A stretch of DNA of 64,000 bases from Neisseria chenwenguii (lineage in GTDB: Bacteria > Pseudomonadota > Gammaproteobacteria > Burkholderiales > Neisseriaceae): assembly GCF_002216145.1 (NCBI RefSeq), contig NZ_CP022278.1:1736001-1800000 (forward strand), read 5' to 3'. Shown in pieces: positions 55,107 through 64,000 of the stretch (position 1 is the first letter of the stretch; each line of letters opens with the position of its first letter). Both the position numbers and the translations under genes were made by a program. The notes under the pieces are model-generated. The model worked only from the letters and a program-made list of their open reading frames with translations. It had not been told where the DNA came from and searched no databases.

Positions 55107-57512
55107 TTAGTTGAATTTCACGCTCAAGCCGAGTCTGCCGAAGTTTTGGAACTCGGGTTGGCCGTCGTACATAGCCTGGCGGCGGCCGATTTCGTAATTG
55201 AGCGAGGCTTTTTTGCCAAACTGCCAGTCGTGGCCGTATTTAAGCTGCCAGGTGTTTTCGGCGTTTTGGCTGTGCTGCCAGTAGCGGCCGACACCGGCGG
55301 TGGCGGTTTGCTTGAACTGGAGGCGGTTGTCGAGCGGCAGCGTGTAGGAGAGCATCAGCGCGCCTTCGAGGTTTTTGCTGTTTTTCGGGTTGTAGTAGTA
55401 GGCCTCGGGGATGTCTTTATTGGCGGTGTAGTCGCCGCGCAGCGAACCGGCAAGCTGCCAGCGGTCGTGTTGGAACAGGTTGCTGTTGACCGTGGCGTAG
55501 GCGGTTTTGCGCAGGTTGCCGTCGTCAAAATCCATCAGGCCGGCGCCGATGCCCGCGCTGAGTGTGCCGGAGTGGATATAGTCTGCGCCGAGCGTGTATT
55601 CGTGGGCGTAAACGTCTTGCTTGAGCGCTTTGGCGGGCGTGTTGGCGCTGTTATAGGCGGCTGAGGCTTTGAGGCGGACTCGGCTGCCCAAGCGGTATTC
55701 CGCGCCGGCTTGCGCGTAGGCTTTTTTGTTCAGGCTGAAACCGTGGCCGGCTTCAACGGTAACGGTGGCGGGATACAGGCTGATTTCCGCGCCCAAACCC
55801 GCGCGGCCGGTGCGCAGCGCATCGCCGTGGTTGGGAACGTAATCGGTTTGTTCAGCAACGTAGGCGCGGTGGCCTTGTGTGCTGCGTTTGCTGTACAGGC
55901 GCGCGTCTTGAGACCATTCGGTGCCGTCTTTGGGGGCGGTGGCTTTCATGGCCTCGGCGTTGACGGTCAGCACGGGTGCGCGGGATTTGTCGTAGCGGGT
56001 GAAGAAATCCTGATAACGGACGTCGGCCCGGCTGACGGATGCGGCGGTTTCGGAAGCGGGTTTCCAGTTGCCGGCGGCAACTTGCGCGGTTGCGGTTTTG
56101 CTTTGGGCGAGATATTGCGCATCGGGCGGGAGAAATTCCTGCGAGTGCCCATACCATGTTTGCGCTTCTTCAGCATGACCGTTCCAATAGGCTAACTCGC
56201 CGCGCAGAATCTGTGCCCACGGGTCGGCAGGGTGTTCGGCAATCCATTTGTCCATATGCTTGACGGCTTTACCGGGACGGCCGTTCCATGCGTCCAAACG
56301 GGCTTCCCAAAAATGTTTTTTGTCGTGGTAGGGGTTTTTGATTTCCGAGTTTTGGGTAAAGTCGAGACGGGTTTTGTTGGCATTCCAATTGGCAAGCTGT
56401 TTGCGCGCTTTGCTGAAATAGAGCGAATCGGCGTAGGAGGCAATCAGATTTTCGTTGGTTGCGTCGGCGATGCGTTTGTTTTCCGCCATTTGGCGCCCTG
56501 CAATGCCTTCGTAAATTTTGCGGGCTTTGTTGGGGCTGCCGGTGGCCAGCAGGGCTTTGGCATAGGATTCTTTGGCGTAATCGGGCTGTTCGCCCTGTTG
56601 CGCCAGTTTGCGGTAGGTGGCGATGGTGGCTTCGGGTTTGCCTGCGGCATTGGCAGCGGTCATGTCGTCGCGCAATGCAGCGGTATGCACGGCGCTCGTG
56701 TCGTCTGATTCTGCGGCTATGTCGGAGAATTTTCGGCGCACATTTCGGATGTCGGCCTGATCATCGGCGTCCAATGCGCCGCGCAGTTGGGAGGTGGCCT
56801 GGTTTTTCCGCACCCACAGACGGTCGGTTTGGGTGAAATACTGCGGATAGGTTTCGAGCAGACGTTCTTGCACGGGATAGGCTTTAACGCTGTCGGCCAG
56901 GCGGAATACTTTCAACACGGATTCTTTGTCGGAATCTTTGCTGAGGCGCGCCATTAAATAGCCCATTTGTCCGGTCGGCGACTGGCTTTGGCTGGCGAGA
57001 TATTCTTCGGCCGTCTGAATGTCTTTATCGGTACCGAAGCGGCGGATGTATTCGCGTACGGCTTTTTCGGATTCGGAAAATTTTTTTTGGTCGGTGGCGA
57101 CGAGCGCGGCGCCGAGCCAGCCGGTTTTATTTTGTGGAAAGCGGGTTTGCAGGTTGCGGTAATATCCGGCAGCGGTGTCGAACTGTTTGGTGTCGCGCGC
57201 GGCTTTGGCGAGGTTTGCCAATTCGTCGGCGGATAATTCGGACGGCCTGCAATCTGCGCAAACGGCAAGGGCGGCACCGCGTTGTCCGCTTCGCAGCATC
57301 AGCGCAATCAAGTCGGCGCGGACTTTTGCGTCGCCGCTTTCCTGATAGAGCTTTTGCAGCGCGGTTACGGCTTCGGTAAGCTGGGTATCGCCGCTGCGGG
57401 AGTGGGCGACCCAGCGCTCGCGTTCGGCGTTGATGTCTGCGGCCGGCGATACGGCGGATACGGCAAGGCTGACGGCGGCTGCTACGAGCGGGTGCAGGCG
57501 TTTGATGTCCAT
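55107..57512 (-). CDS. pgaA: Poly-N-acetylglucosamine export porin PgaA
   Basis: PgaA is the outer membrane channel for the polymer. It has 801 residues, near the 807 of E. coli. A signal peptide (residues 1-24) is followed by a TPR-rich periplasmic half (about 30-500; repeats of the type AAGYYRNLQTRFP) and a C-terminal 16-strand barrel ending in phenylalanine-asparagine (RLGLSVKFN). It is the first gene of pgaABCD. The gap to pgaB contains an inverted uptake pair (55068-55101). Confidence 0.93.
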   Translation of the reverse strand: MDIKRLHPLVAAAVSLAVSAVSPAADINAERERWVAHSRSGDTQLTEAVTALQKLYQESGDAKVRADLIALMLRSGQRGAALAVCADCRPSELSADELANLAKAARDTKQFDTAAGYYRNLQTRFPQNKTGWLGAALVATDQKKFSESEKAVREYIRRFGTDKDIQTAEEYLASQSQSPTGQMGYLMARLSKDSDKESVLKVFRLADSVKAYPVQERLLETYPQYFTQTDRLWVRKNQATSQLRGALDADDQADIRNVRRKFSDIAAESDDTSAVHTAALRDDMTAANAAGKPEATIATYRKLAQQGEQPDYAKESYAKALLATGSPNKARKIYEGIAGRQMAENKRIADATNENLIASYADSLYFSKARKQLANWNANKTRLDFTQNSEIKNPYHDKKHFWEARLDAWNGRPGKAVKHMDKWIAEHPADPWAQILRGELAYWNGHAEEAQTWYGHSQEFLPPDAQYLAQSKTATAQVAAGNWKPASETAASVSRADVRYQDFFTRYDKSRAPVLTVNAEAMKATAPKDGTEWSQDARLYSKRSTQGHRAYVAEQTDYVPNHGDALRTGRAGLGAEISLYPATVTVEAGHGFSLNKKAYAQAGAEYRLGSRVRLKASAAYNSANTPAKALKQDVYAHEYTLGADYIHSGTLSAGIGAGLMDFDDGNLRKTAYATVNSNLFQHDRWQLAGSLRGDYTANKDIPEAYYYNPKNSKNLEGALMLSYTLPLDNRLQFKQTATAGVGRYWQHSQNAENTWQLKYGHDWQFGKKASLNYEIGRRQAMYDGQPEFQNFGRLGLSVKFN

Positions 57513-57765
57513 AGGCTGTTTGTTTGGTAGAAATGGAAAGGAAACCGGTAGGTAGGCTGGATAGAGCCGGGCGGAATGTGTAAAATTAAGTTAAAATACA
57601 GATAATTGTTTTATGAAAAATTTATGAAAATTATTGTATGGGAAAAAACAGGTTTTTTGATAATTGGAGGTTTTTCGGCTGTTTTTTCCGATAAACGGTT
57701 TGTTCTTTAAACGTTTAAAATGAGTTTGGATATTTTAGAGATGCTGAATTTTGCAGACAAAAAAA
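57513..57765 (-). promoter_or_regulatory. AT-rich pga operon promoter region with 14-bp palindrome
   Basis: The region is notably AT-rich (about 57590-57750), unlike its surroundings. It contains the perfect palindrome TTTAAACGTTTAAA at 57706-57719 and several weak TATTTT-type -10 candidates. It lies between pgaA and the terminator of the upstream gene, so it must hold the pga promoter. No regulator gene is adjacent. Confidence 0.5.
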
Positions 57766-57787
57766 GAGCCACCTTTTCGGGTGGCTC
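57766..57787 (-). terminator. Intrinsic terminator after the isochorismatase-fold gene
   Basis: GAGCCACC and GGTGGCTC form a stem with a short loop, followed on the minus strand by a run of seven T. It stands 37 bases past the stop of the hydrolase-like gene and insulates pgaA from it. Confidence 0.85.
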
Positions 57788-57823
57788 AAAAAACTCTTGC
57801 AGCTGGGAGTGATTAGCAAGAGA

Positions 57824-58462
57824 TTACGACACTTTAAACTGAGGTAAGACGTTGTGAACAAGCTCGGGAATGTTTGCCGAACGGGTGGCAATCTGAATAC
57901 CTGCTTCCTGCATGTTGTAAACTGCTTTAAGCGTGCTTTCGGGCGAGTAGCCGCTGCACGCGCCCAAATTGACGATGACGTTGATGCTGTCGCTGTACCA
58001 AACCAGCTGTTTGGCGGTTTTCAAAACTGCGTCTTCGGTGGACAGACCGCCGAGGATGACAGTGGAGGCGTTTTGGGTATGCAGCCACTCGATCAAACCG
58101 GTGCTGTACATTTCTTTGCTGTCGTGAAACGCGGCGCCGTATTGCAGCGCGCCTTCGGTTTCGACGGCGTGATCGTAGTCGGCTTCGACAGGCAGGCCGG
58201 CGAGCAGACGGTCGCGCCGGCAGCTTTTGTTGCCGGTGTTGAACACAAAGCCCGTACGTTCGGCCGGCGCATCAATACAGGTTTGGCAATAGGAAACGTT
58301 GGCGGTAGGTACGTTTTTAATTAGGAGTCGCTTGTCGGCAAACCGTGCCTGACGGTTCAATTCGTCAACAGTGTTTTCCGGCTGATGCACGAAATGCTGC
58401 TCGTTGGCAGCCATACAGGTAAAGCGGTATTGCGGCTGAATGTCGATGGCGATGATGGTCAT
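57824..58462 (-). CDS. Isochorismatase-fold protein lacking the catalytic cysteine
   Basis: This is a 212-residue protein of the isochorismatase/nicotinamidase-like hydrolase fold. The N-terminal aspartate is present (MTIIAIDIQPQ, Asp7), a lysine occurs before the helix SKEMYSTGLIEWL, and the strand-turn GGLSTEDAVLKTA matches the usual G-x-T-D-x-C-V-x-x-T-A motif, but the cysteine position is alanine. Some isochorismatases also lack this cysteine, so it may act by general acid chemistry or be non-catalytic. GAAAGGGG precedes the start. It has its own terminator and an AT-rich upstream region, so it is a single gene unit. Confidence 0.78.
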   Translation of the reverse strand: MTIIAIDIQPQYRFTCMAANEQHFVHQPENTVDELNRQARFADKRLLIKNVPTANVSYCQTCIDAPAERTGFVFNTGNKSCRRDRLLAGLPVEADYDHAVETEGALQYGAAFHDSKEMYSTGLIEWLHTQNASTVILGGLSTEDAVLKTAKQLVWYSDSINVIVNLGACSGYSPESTLKAVYNMQEAGIQIATRSANIPELVHNVLPQFKVS

Positions 58463-58865
58463 GGTCTGCCCCTTTCAATGCTTCAAATACTTCAGAGAAG
58501 TAAATAATGATTAACGCCGTAATTATGCAGATGAACGGATTTAATCTTAGATAATCGGTGTTTTTCTGATGAGCGGTATCTTATCAAGATAAGCGTTACA
58601 TTGCCAACGTTTATTTGGGGTATTGAAATAATGTATTTGCTAGTTATTGATTTTGCTGTTTATTTTTTTCTGAACGGCATTTTGGATTTTTAGGCTTATC
58701 TTTTATAAGATATTGAATTATAAAATGTTTGTTTATGTAGTTGTAATGCGACATTTCTGCGGTTACGAGTAAATAAAAGGCCGTCTGAAAGGATAAGCGG
58801 TAGTTTTTTACCTTTCAGACGGCCTGTTTTTGCAGGTAAACGGCACAGCGGATTCAGATAAACGG
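58463..58865. other. AT-rich intergenic region with two GATAAG-type palindromes
   Basis: This 400-base gap is unusually AT-rich. CTTATC-AA-GATAAG is at 58580-58593 and CTTATCTTTTATAAG at 58695-58709; both lie upstream of the isochorismatase-fold gene and may be regulator sites. The left end near the sodium symporter holds its uptake-sequence terminator (58778-58825). No gene is seen. Confidence 0.5.
58778..58825 (-). terminator. Uptake-sequence terminator after the sodium symporter gene
   Basis: AGGCCGTCTGAAAGG and CCTTTCAGACGGCCT are inverted across an 18-base loop, about 40 bases past the symporter stop. Confidence 0.65.
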
Positions 58866-60209
58866 TCAGATCCAGCCCAATGTATTGGCAAACACCAGAA
58901 TAATCGCAATCGGAGCGAGGTGGCGCAATGTAGTCAGCCAAAGTTGAATCAGGGTTTGGGGAACGCTGCTGCCCTCGCTGATGGCGGCCAATACTTGCTG
59001 CCTGTCTTGAATCCAGCCGGTGAAGACGGCAATGCCGAATGCGCCGATGGGCATGATGATGGCGGAAATCATGAAGTCCCATAAATCGAATATGGTTTTG
59101 CCGAAAATTTTCATGTCCGCCATCACGCCGAAAGAGAGGGCGGAGGGAATGCCGATGATGAAAATGGCTGTGCCGACAACCCGGCTTGTGCGGCGGCGTT
59201 TGACTTCTTCGCGCCGGATAATGGCGGCGATGACGGTTTCCAGCATGGAAAACGCGGAGGTCAGCGTCGCAAAAGCGACCAGCAGCATGAATACGGCAAA
59301 CAGCAGCGTGCCGAACGGAATCTGCATGAACACGGCCGGCAATACCACGAAAATCAAGCCCGGTCCTTGGCTCGGTTCGAAACCGAAGGCGAACACCGCC
59401 GGAAAAATCACCAGCCCCGCCAGCAGCGAAACCAGCAGGTTCATCCACATAATGCTGTTGCCCGAGCGGAACAAATCCTGTTTTTTGCTCAAATAGGCTG
59501 CATAAGTAATCATGGTGGAAACGCCGATACTGAGCGCAAAAAACGCCTGACCGAGCGCGGTCAGCATGGTTTGCGGCGTAAAGTTCGACCAGTCGGGTTT
59601 GAGCAGAAATGCCACGCCTTTTGCCGCGCCGGGCAGCGTCAAAGAGCGGCCGGCCAGCAGCAGAAACAAGACAAACAGCGCCGGCATCATATAGCGGTTG
59701 GCTTTTTCAATGCCGTCCGAAACCCCGCCTTTGACCACGAATATCGTCATCAGCATAAACAAACCCTGATAAAACAACACACTAAAAGGCGAAGCGATGG
59801 TTTGTTCAAACAGCGCCTTAAAATCTGCCCCCGGTGTTACCGCGCCCGTAAATGCGTGTACCACATAATTCAGTACCCAGCCGCCGACCACACTATAAAA
59901 CGACAGCAGCACAAAACATGCCGTCACACCCATGCGTCCGATCCACGGCCAATGTGAACCCGGCGCCAGCGTTTTAAACGCATCGACCGCATTTGTACCG
60001 CTGGTGCGGCCGATGTAGAACTCTGCCAGCTGGACAGGCAACGCAACCAATATAGTAAACAGCAGAAACAGCAGGAAAAATACCGCCCCGCCGTTAGTGC
60101 CTGCGGTGTAGGGAAATTTCCAAATCGCGCCCAAACCGATGGCAGAGCCCGCGGCGGAGAGAATAAAGCCGATTTTTGACGACCAAGATGCAGAAGTTTG
60201 CGCTTGCAT
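58866..60209 (-). CDS. Sodium-dependent transporter of the NSS (SNF) family
   Basis: This is a 447-residue membrane protein with about eleven helices, of the LeuT-like neurotransmitter:sodium symporter family. The first helix has the sodium/substrate signature GSAIGLGAIWKFPYTAGTNGG. It probably imports an amino acid or amine with Na+, which would use the gradient made by Nqr. I start at ATG 60209 (MQAQTSASWSSKIGF); the longer frame upstream has no family match. The substrate is unknown. Confidence 0.9.
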   Translation of the reverse strand: MQAQTSASWSSKIGFILSAAGSAIGLGAIWKFPYTAGTNGGAVFFLLFLLFTILVALPVQLAEFYIGRTSGTNAVDAFKTLAPGSHWPWIGRMGVTACFVLLSFYSVVGGWVLNYVVHAFTGAVTPGADFKALFEQTIASPFSVLFYQGLFMLMTIFVVKGGVSDGIEKANRYMMPALFVLFLLLAGRSLTLPGAAKGVAFLLKPDWSNFTPQTMLTALGQAFFALSIGVSTMITYAAYLSKKQDLFRSGNSIMWMNLLVSLLAGLVIFPAVFAFGFEPSQGPGLIFVVLPAVFMQIPFGTLLFAVFMLLVAFATLTSAFSMLETVIAAIIRREEVKRRRTSRVVGTAIFIIGIPSALSFGVMADMKIFGKTIFDLWDFMISAIIMPIGAFGIAVFTGWIQDRQQVLAAISEGSSVPQTLIQLWLTTLRHLAPIAIILVFANTLGWI

Positions 60210-60461
60210 AATGAAAACGGAGTGGTGAAAAATAATTGCGGATTGTAGCAAAGCCCTTATCCCGAACGCAGGGTAGGGGATTGGCGGGCGGATATTACGC
60301 AATAATCGTGCGGAAGATTTCTAAATGTTGGCGGAAAAGTTTTTGCGGCGGGGAAAAGGTGGTATTTCAGACGGCCTGAACGCATTGGGTGCGCTGTTCG
60401 GAGTAGGAATGCAGAATAAACGGCTTGATGTAGAACGAAAACCGTATGCAGAATAAAAGAC

Positions 60462-60493
60462 AACCCGCATGAAGTCATCGATTCATGCGGGTT
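60462..60493 (-). terminator. Intrinsic terminator after tRNA-Ile2
   Basis: AACCCGCATGAA and TTCATGCGGGTT form a 12-bp stem with an eight-base loop six bases past the CCA end of the tRNA, followed on the minus strand by TCTTTTATT. Confidence 0.8.
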
Positions 60494-60498
60494 TTGTT

Positions 60499-60574
<76 letters not shown>

Positions 60575-60729
60575 GTCAGGCGGAACAGGCGCGTATTGTA
60601 GCATAATTTGCGTGGCGGGCAAGAAGGGGGAGGTTCGGACTGCCGGAACGGCAGGTGTGGTGGTTCGGTGCTTTCAGACGGCATGACCGGGGTTGGCTCT
60701 TGTGCTTCAAATCGATTTTTACAAACGTA

Positions 60730-60758
60730 AGGCCGTCTGAGAAGTTTCAGACGGCCTG
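60730..60758 (-). terminator. Uptake-sequence terminator after galU
   Basis: AAGGCCGTCTGA and TTCAGACGGCCTG are inverted with a short loop, 27 bases past the galU stop. Confidence 0.65.
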
Positions 60759-60784
60759 TTTTATTTTAAGGAATACGGACTGGT

Positions 60785-61651
60785 TTATTTCACATATTTT
60801 TTAACCAATTCTTTGAATTCCTTGGCTGTTTCCGGGTGTTTCAAACCGTAGGCGAGGGTGGCCTCGAGGTAGCCGAGTTTGCTGCCGCAGTCGTAGCGTT
60901 TGCCTTCGAAGGCGTGCGCGAGGACGAATTCGTGGTCGAGCAGGCGGGCGATGGCGTCGGTGAGCTGGATTTCGCCGCCGGCGCCGCGCGGCAGGTCGGT
61001 GAGCAGGTTGAAGATGCGCGGGGTCAGGATGTAGCGGCCGACGACGGCGAGATTGGACGGCGCTTCTTCGGGTTTGGGTTTTTCAACGATGCTGATAACA
61101 CGCTGATAGTTTTTCAGTTTTTCGACTTCGACGATGCCGTATGAACCGGTTTGCGACGGATCGACGGTTTCTACGCCCAATACGCTGTTGCCGGTTTGGT
61201 TGTACACATCGACCATCTGTTTGAGCGCGCCTTGCGGGGCGTCGATCAGGTCGTCGGCGAGGATGACGGCAAACGGCTCGTCGTTGACGGCGGGGCGGGC
61301 GCACAAAACGGCGTGTCCCAAACCCAGCGCTTCGGCCTGGCGGATGAAGATGCAGGTAACGTCAGGCGGCAGGATGTCTTGGACGTGTGCCAAAAGTTTT
61401 TCTTTTTGGCGCAGGGCAAGCTCGTTTTCCAATTCGTAGGCTTTGTCGAAATGGTCTTCGATGCTGCGCTTGTTGCGGCCGGTGATGAACACCATTTCGG
61501 TGCAGCCGGCGGCGACGGCCTCTTCGATGGCGTATTGAATCAAAGGCTTATCGACAATCGGCAGCATTTCTTTCGGATTGGCTTTGGTGGCGGGCAAAAA
61601 ACGCGTGCCCATACCGGCAACGGGGAATACGGCTTTTTTAATCGGTTTCAT
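60785..61651 (-). CDS. galU: UTP-glucose-1-phosphate uridylyltransferase
   Basis: GalU makes UDP-glucose for lipooligosaccharide and other glycans. It has 288 residues. [20 protein letters not shown] is the nucleotide-binding start, and [14 protein letters not shown] follows. It starts at 61651 with GGAG upstream, only ten bases after the vapC stop, so it is positioned to be transcribed with the toxin-antitoxin pair. Confidence 0.97.
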   Translation of the reverse strand: MKPIKKAVFPVAGMGTRFLPATKANPKEMLPIVDKPLIQYAIEEAVAAGCTEMVFITGRNKRSIEDHFDKAYELENELALRQKEKLLAHVQDILPPDVTCIFIRQAEALGLGHAVLCARPAVNDEPFAVILADDLIDAPQGALKQMVDVYNQTGNSVLGVETVDPSQTGSYGIVEVEKLKNYQRVISIVEKPKPEEAPSNLAVVGRYILTPRIFNLLTDLPRGAGGEIQLTDAIARLLDHEFVLAHAFEGKRYDCGSKLGYLEATLAYGLKHPETAKEFKELVKKYVK

Positions 61652-61661
61652 GGTGTCTCCA

Positions 61662-62069
61662 TCAGTTGGTATGTGCAGTTAGGGCAGACAGCAGCCCCAA
61701 ATGGGTTGTGAAAGGAATAAAATCTTTATCTTGAAACAGTAGTGGGAATTGGTGGTCGATGCAAAAACCGGCAATCATCACATCATTGCTTTTGCGGATG
61801 GTCAGGCCTTTTTGCCGCAGCTGCCGGTAATAATCTGCATAGCGCACAGCATTGTTTTTGCCCAGAATGTCAAAACACGCCAATTCCAATAATAAGCTAC
61901 GGGCTTCATGATAGGCTTTATTTTTGCGAAAACCCTGCAAAATTTCCATTAAAATTACATCGGTTAAGGCAATTTTTTCGTATTGCAGGGCGTAATCCAA
62001 GTAATCGGTTTGCACATTGGCACGGCCGTTGAAATAATCCACCCATACGCCGGTATCAACAATCAGCAT
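61662..62069 (-). CDS. vapC: VapC-type PIN-domain toxin
   Basis: This is a 135-residue PIN-fold ribonuclease, the toxin of a type II toxin-antitoxin system; such proteins cut tRNA or rRNA. The acidic site is visible as Asp5 (IVDTGVW), Glu42 (ILMEILQG), Asp96 (SNDVMIAG) and Asp115 (FQDKDF). Its start lies 14 bases inside vapB. The gene appears intact. Confidence 0.92.
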   Translation of the reverse strand: MLIVDTGVWVDYFNGRANVQTDYLDYALQYEKIALTDVILMEILQGFRKNKAYHEARSLLLELACFDILGKNNAVRYADYYRQLRQKGLTIRKSNDVMIAGFCIDHQFPLLFQDKDFIPFTTHLGLLSALTAHTN

Positions 62070-62262
62070 GACTGTTTTCCCTCATTTCTTTTAAATCAGC
62101 TTCCCAAACCAACGCGCCGCGCAGCTTGCGCAGCTGCTGCTGGCGCATCTGCTGCACCAGCAGCCTCAAGCCCGCCTCCACAGCTTCGCGCTTGCTGGGC
62201 AGGCCGGAGAGGGAGAGGGCTTCATTCATCAGCTCTTCATTGATAACGATATTGGTGCGCAT
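62056..62262 (-). CDS. vapB: VapB-type antitoxin
   Basis: This is a 68-residue protein whose N-terminal part (MRTNIVINEELMNEALSLSG, then SKREAVEAGLRLLVQ) is a ribbon-helix-helix DNA-binding fold, followed by a charged tail (WEADLKEMRENS) that would wrap the toxin. It matches the group of VapB antitoxins related to DUF2191 proteins. AGGAG precedes the ATG at 62262. It overlaps vapC by 14 bases. Confidence 0.9.
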   Translation of the reverse strand: MRTNIVINEELMNEALSLSGLPSKREAVEAGLRLLVQQMRQQQLRKLRGALVWEADLKEMRENSHADC

Positions 62263-62272
62263 GAGCTGCTCC

Positions 62273-62321
62273 TGATGTGTATGAATTGATTAGATTATAC
62301 ACATCAATCTGAAAATGGCAA
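62273..62321 (-). promoter_or_regulatory. vapBC promoter overlapped by an inverted-repeat operator
   Basis: On the minus strand a near-consensus sigma-70 promoter is visible: -35 TTGCCA (62316-62321), 16-base spacer, -10 TATAAT (62294-62299). The arms TGATGTGTAT (62273-62282) and ATACACATCA (62297-62306) are perfect inverted repeats separated by 14 bases and cover the -10, as expected for autoregulation by the VapBC complex. Confidence 0.8.
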
Positions 62322-62337
62322 TCGGACGACATTAACA

Positions 62338-64000
<1,663 letters not shown>

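Overview
The window reads as chromosomal DNA from a Neisseria species. It is full of the neisserial DNA uptake sequence GCCGTCTGAA, mostly in its AGGCCGTCTGAA form and less often as ATGCCGTCTGAA. It also carries a Correia element, a dRS3-type repeat, and proteins close to neisserial housekeeping families (nqrA-F, ltgA, DsbC, TsaD, GlnA, RpoD, DnaG). The coding sequence is GC-rich. A complete nitrate respiration cluster, together with the mainly AG-type uptake sequence, points to a nitrate-reducing commensal rather than meningococcus or gonococcus. The species cannot be fixed from the sequence alone.

Layout. 1-3.3 kb: the start of an NhaC-type antiporter gene, a lipidated HtrA/Deg protease and endonuclease III. 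3.4-16.3 kb: one co-directional block on the minus strand, transcribed narG-narH-narJ-narI-narK(type 1)-narK(type 2)-narX-narL, which gives uptake, reduction and sensing of nitrate. 17-25.2 kb: the Na+-pumping NADH:quinone reductase operon nqrABCDEF, followed by apbE (flavinylation) and nqrM (maturation), then a HAD phosphatase. 25.5-35.8 kb: dtd, a 110-residue porin-like fragment, a nitrilase-family hydrolase, an NfsA-type nitroreductase, the lytic transglycosylase ltgA, a DHA2-type exporter, an FMN reductase, priA and a lipoprotein DsbC. 36-45 kb: tsaD, a small periplasmic protein, a PnuC-family transporter fused translationally to thiamine pyrophosphokinase, mtgA-aroE, glnA, a lipoprotein phosphatase and ubiD. 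45-51 kb: a Correia element, two small lipoproteins, ruvC, rpoD and dnaG. 51.3-57.5 kb: a complete pgaABCD poly-N-acetylglucosamine (biofilm exopolysaccharide) operon. 57.8-64 kb: an isochorismatase-fold protein without the catalytic cysteine, an NSS-type sodium symporter, tRNA-Ile2(CAU), galU, a vapBC toxin-antitoxin pair placed directly in front of galU, and the C-terminal part of ligA with an in-frame tandem repeat.

How the parts fit together. NarK proteins import nitrate, NarGHI reduces it at the membrane and NarXL responds to it. The nqr genes supply the sodium-motive respiratory entry point, and the NSS and NhaC-type transporters use or balance sodium. The pga genes make and export a biofilm polymer. 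Most transcription units end in inverted pairs of uptake sequences that can act as intrinsic terminators. No CRISPR array, complete insertion sequence or prophage was seen. The most unusual items are the vapBC-galU arrangement with a clear promoter/operator, the repeat captured inside ligA, the truncated porin beside an AT microsatellite, and the cysteine-less hydrolase.
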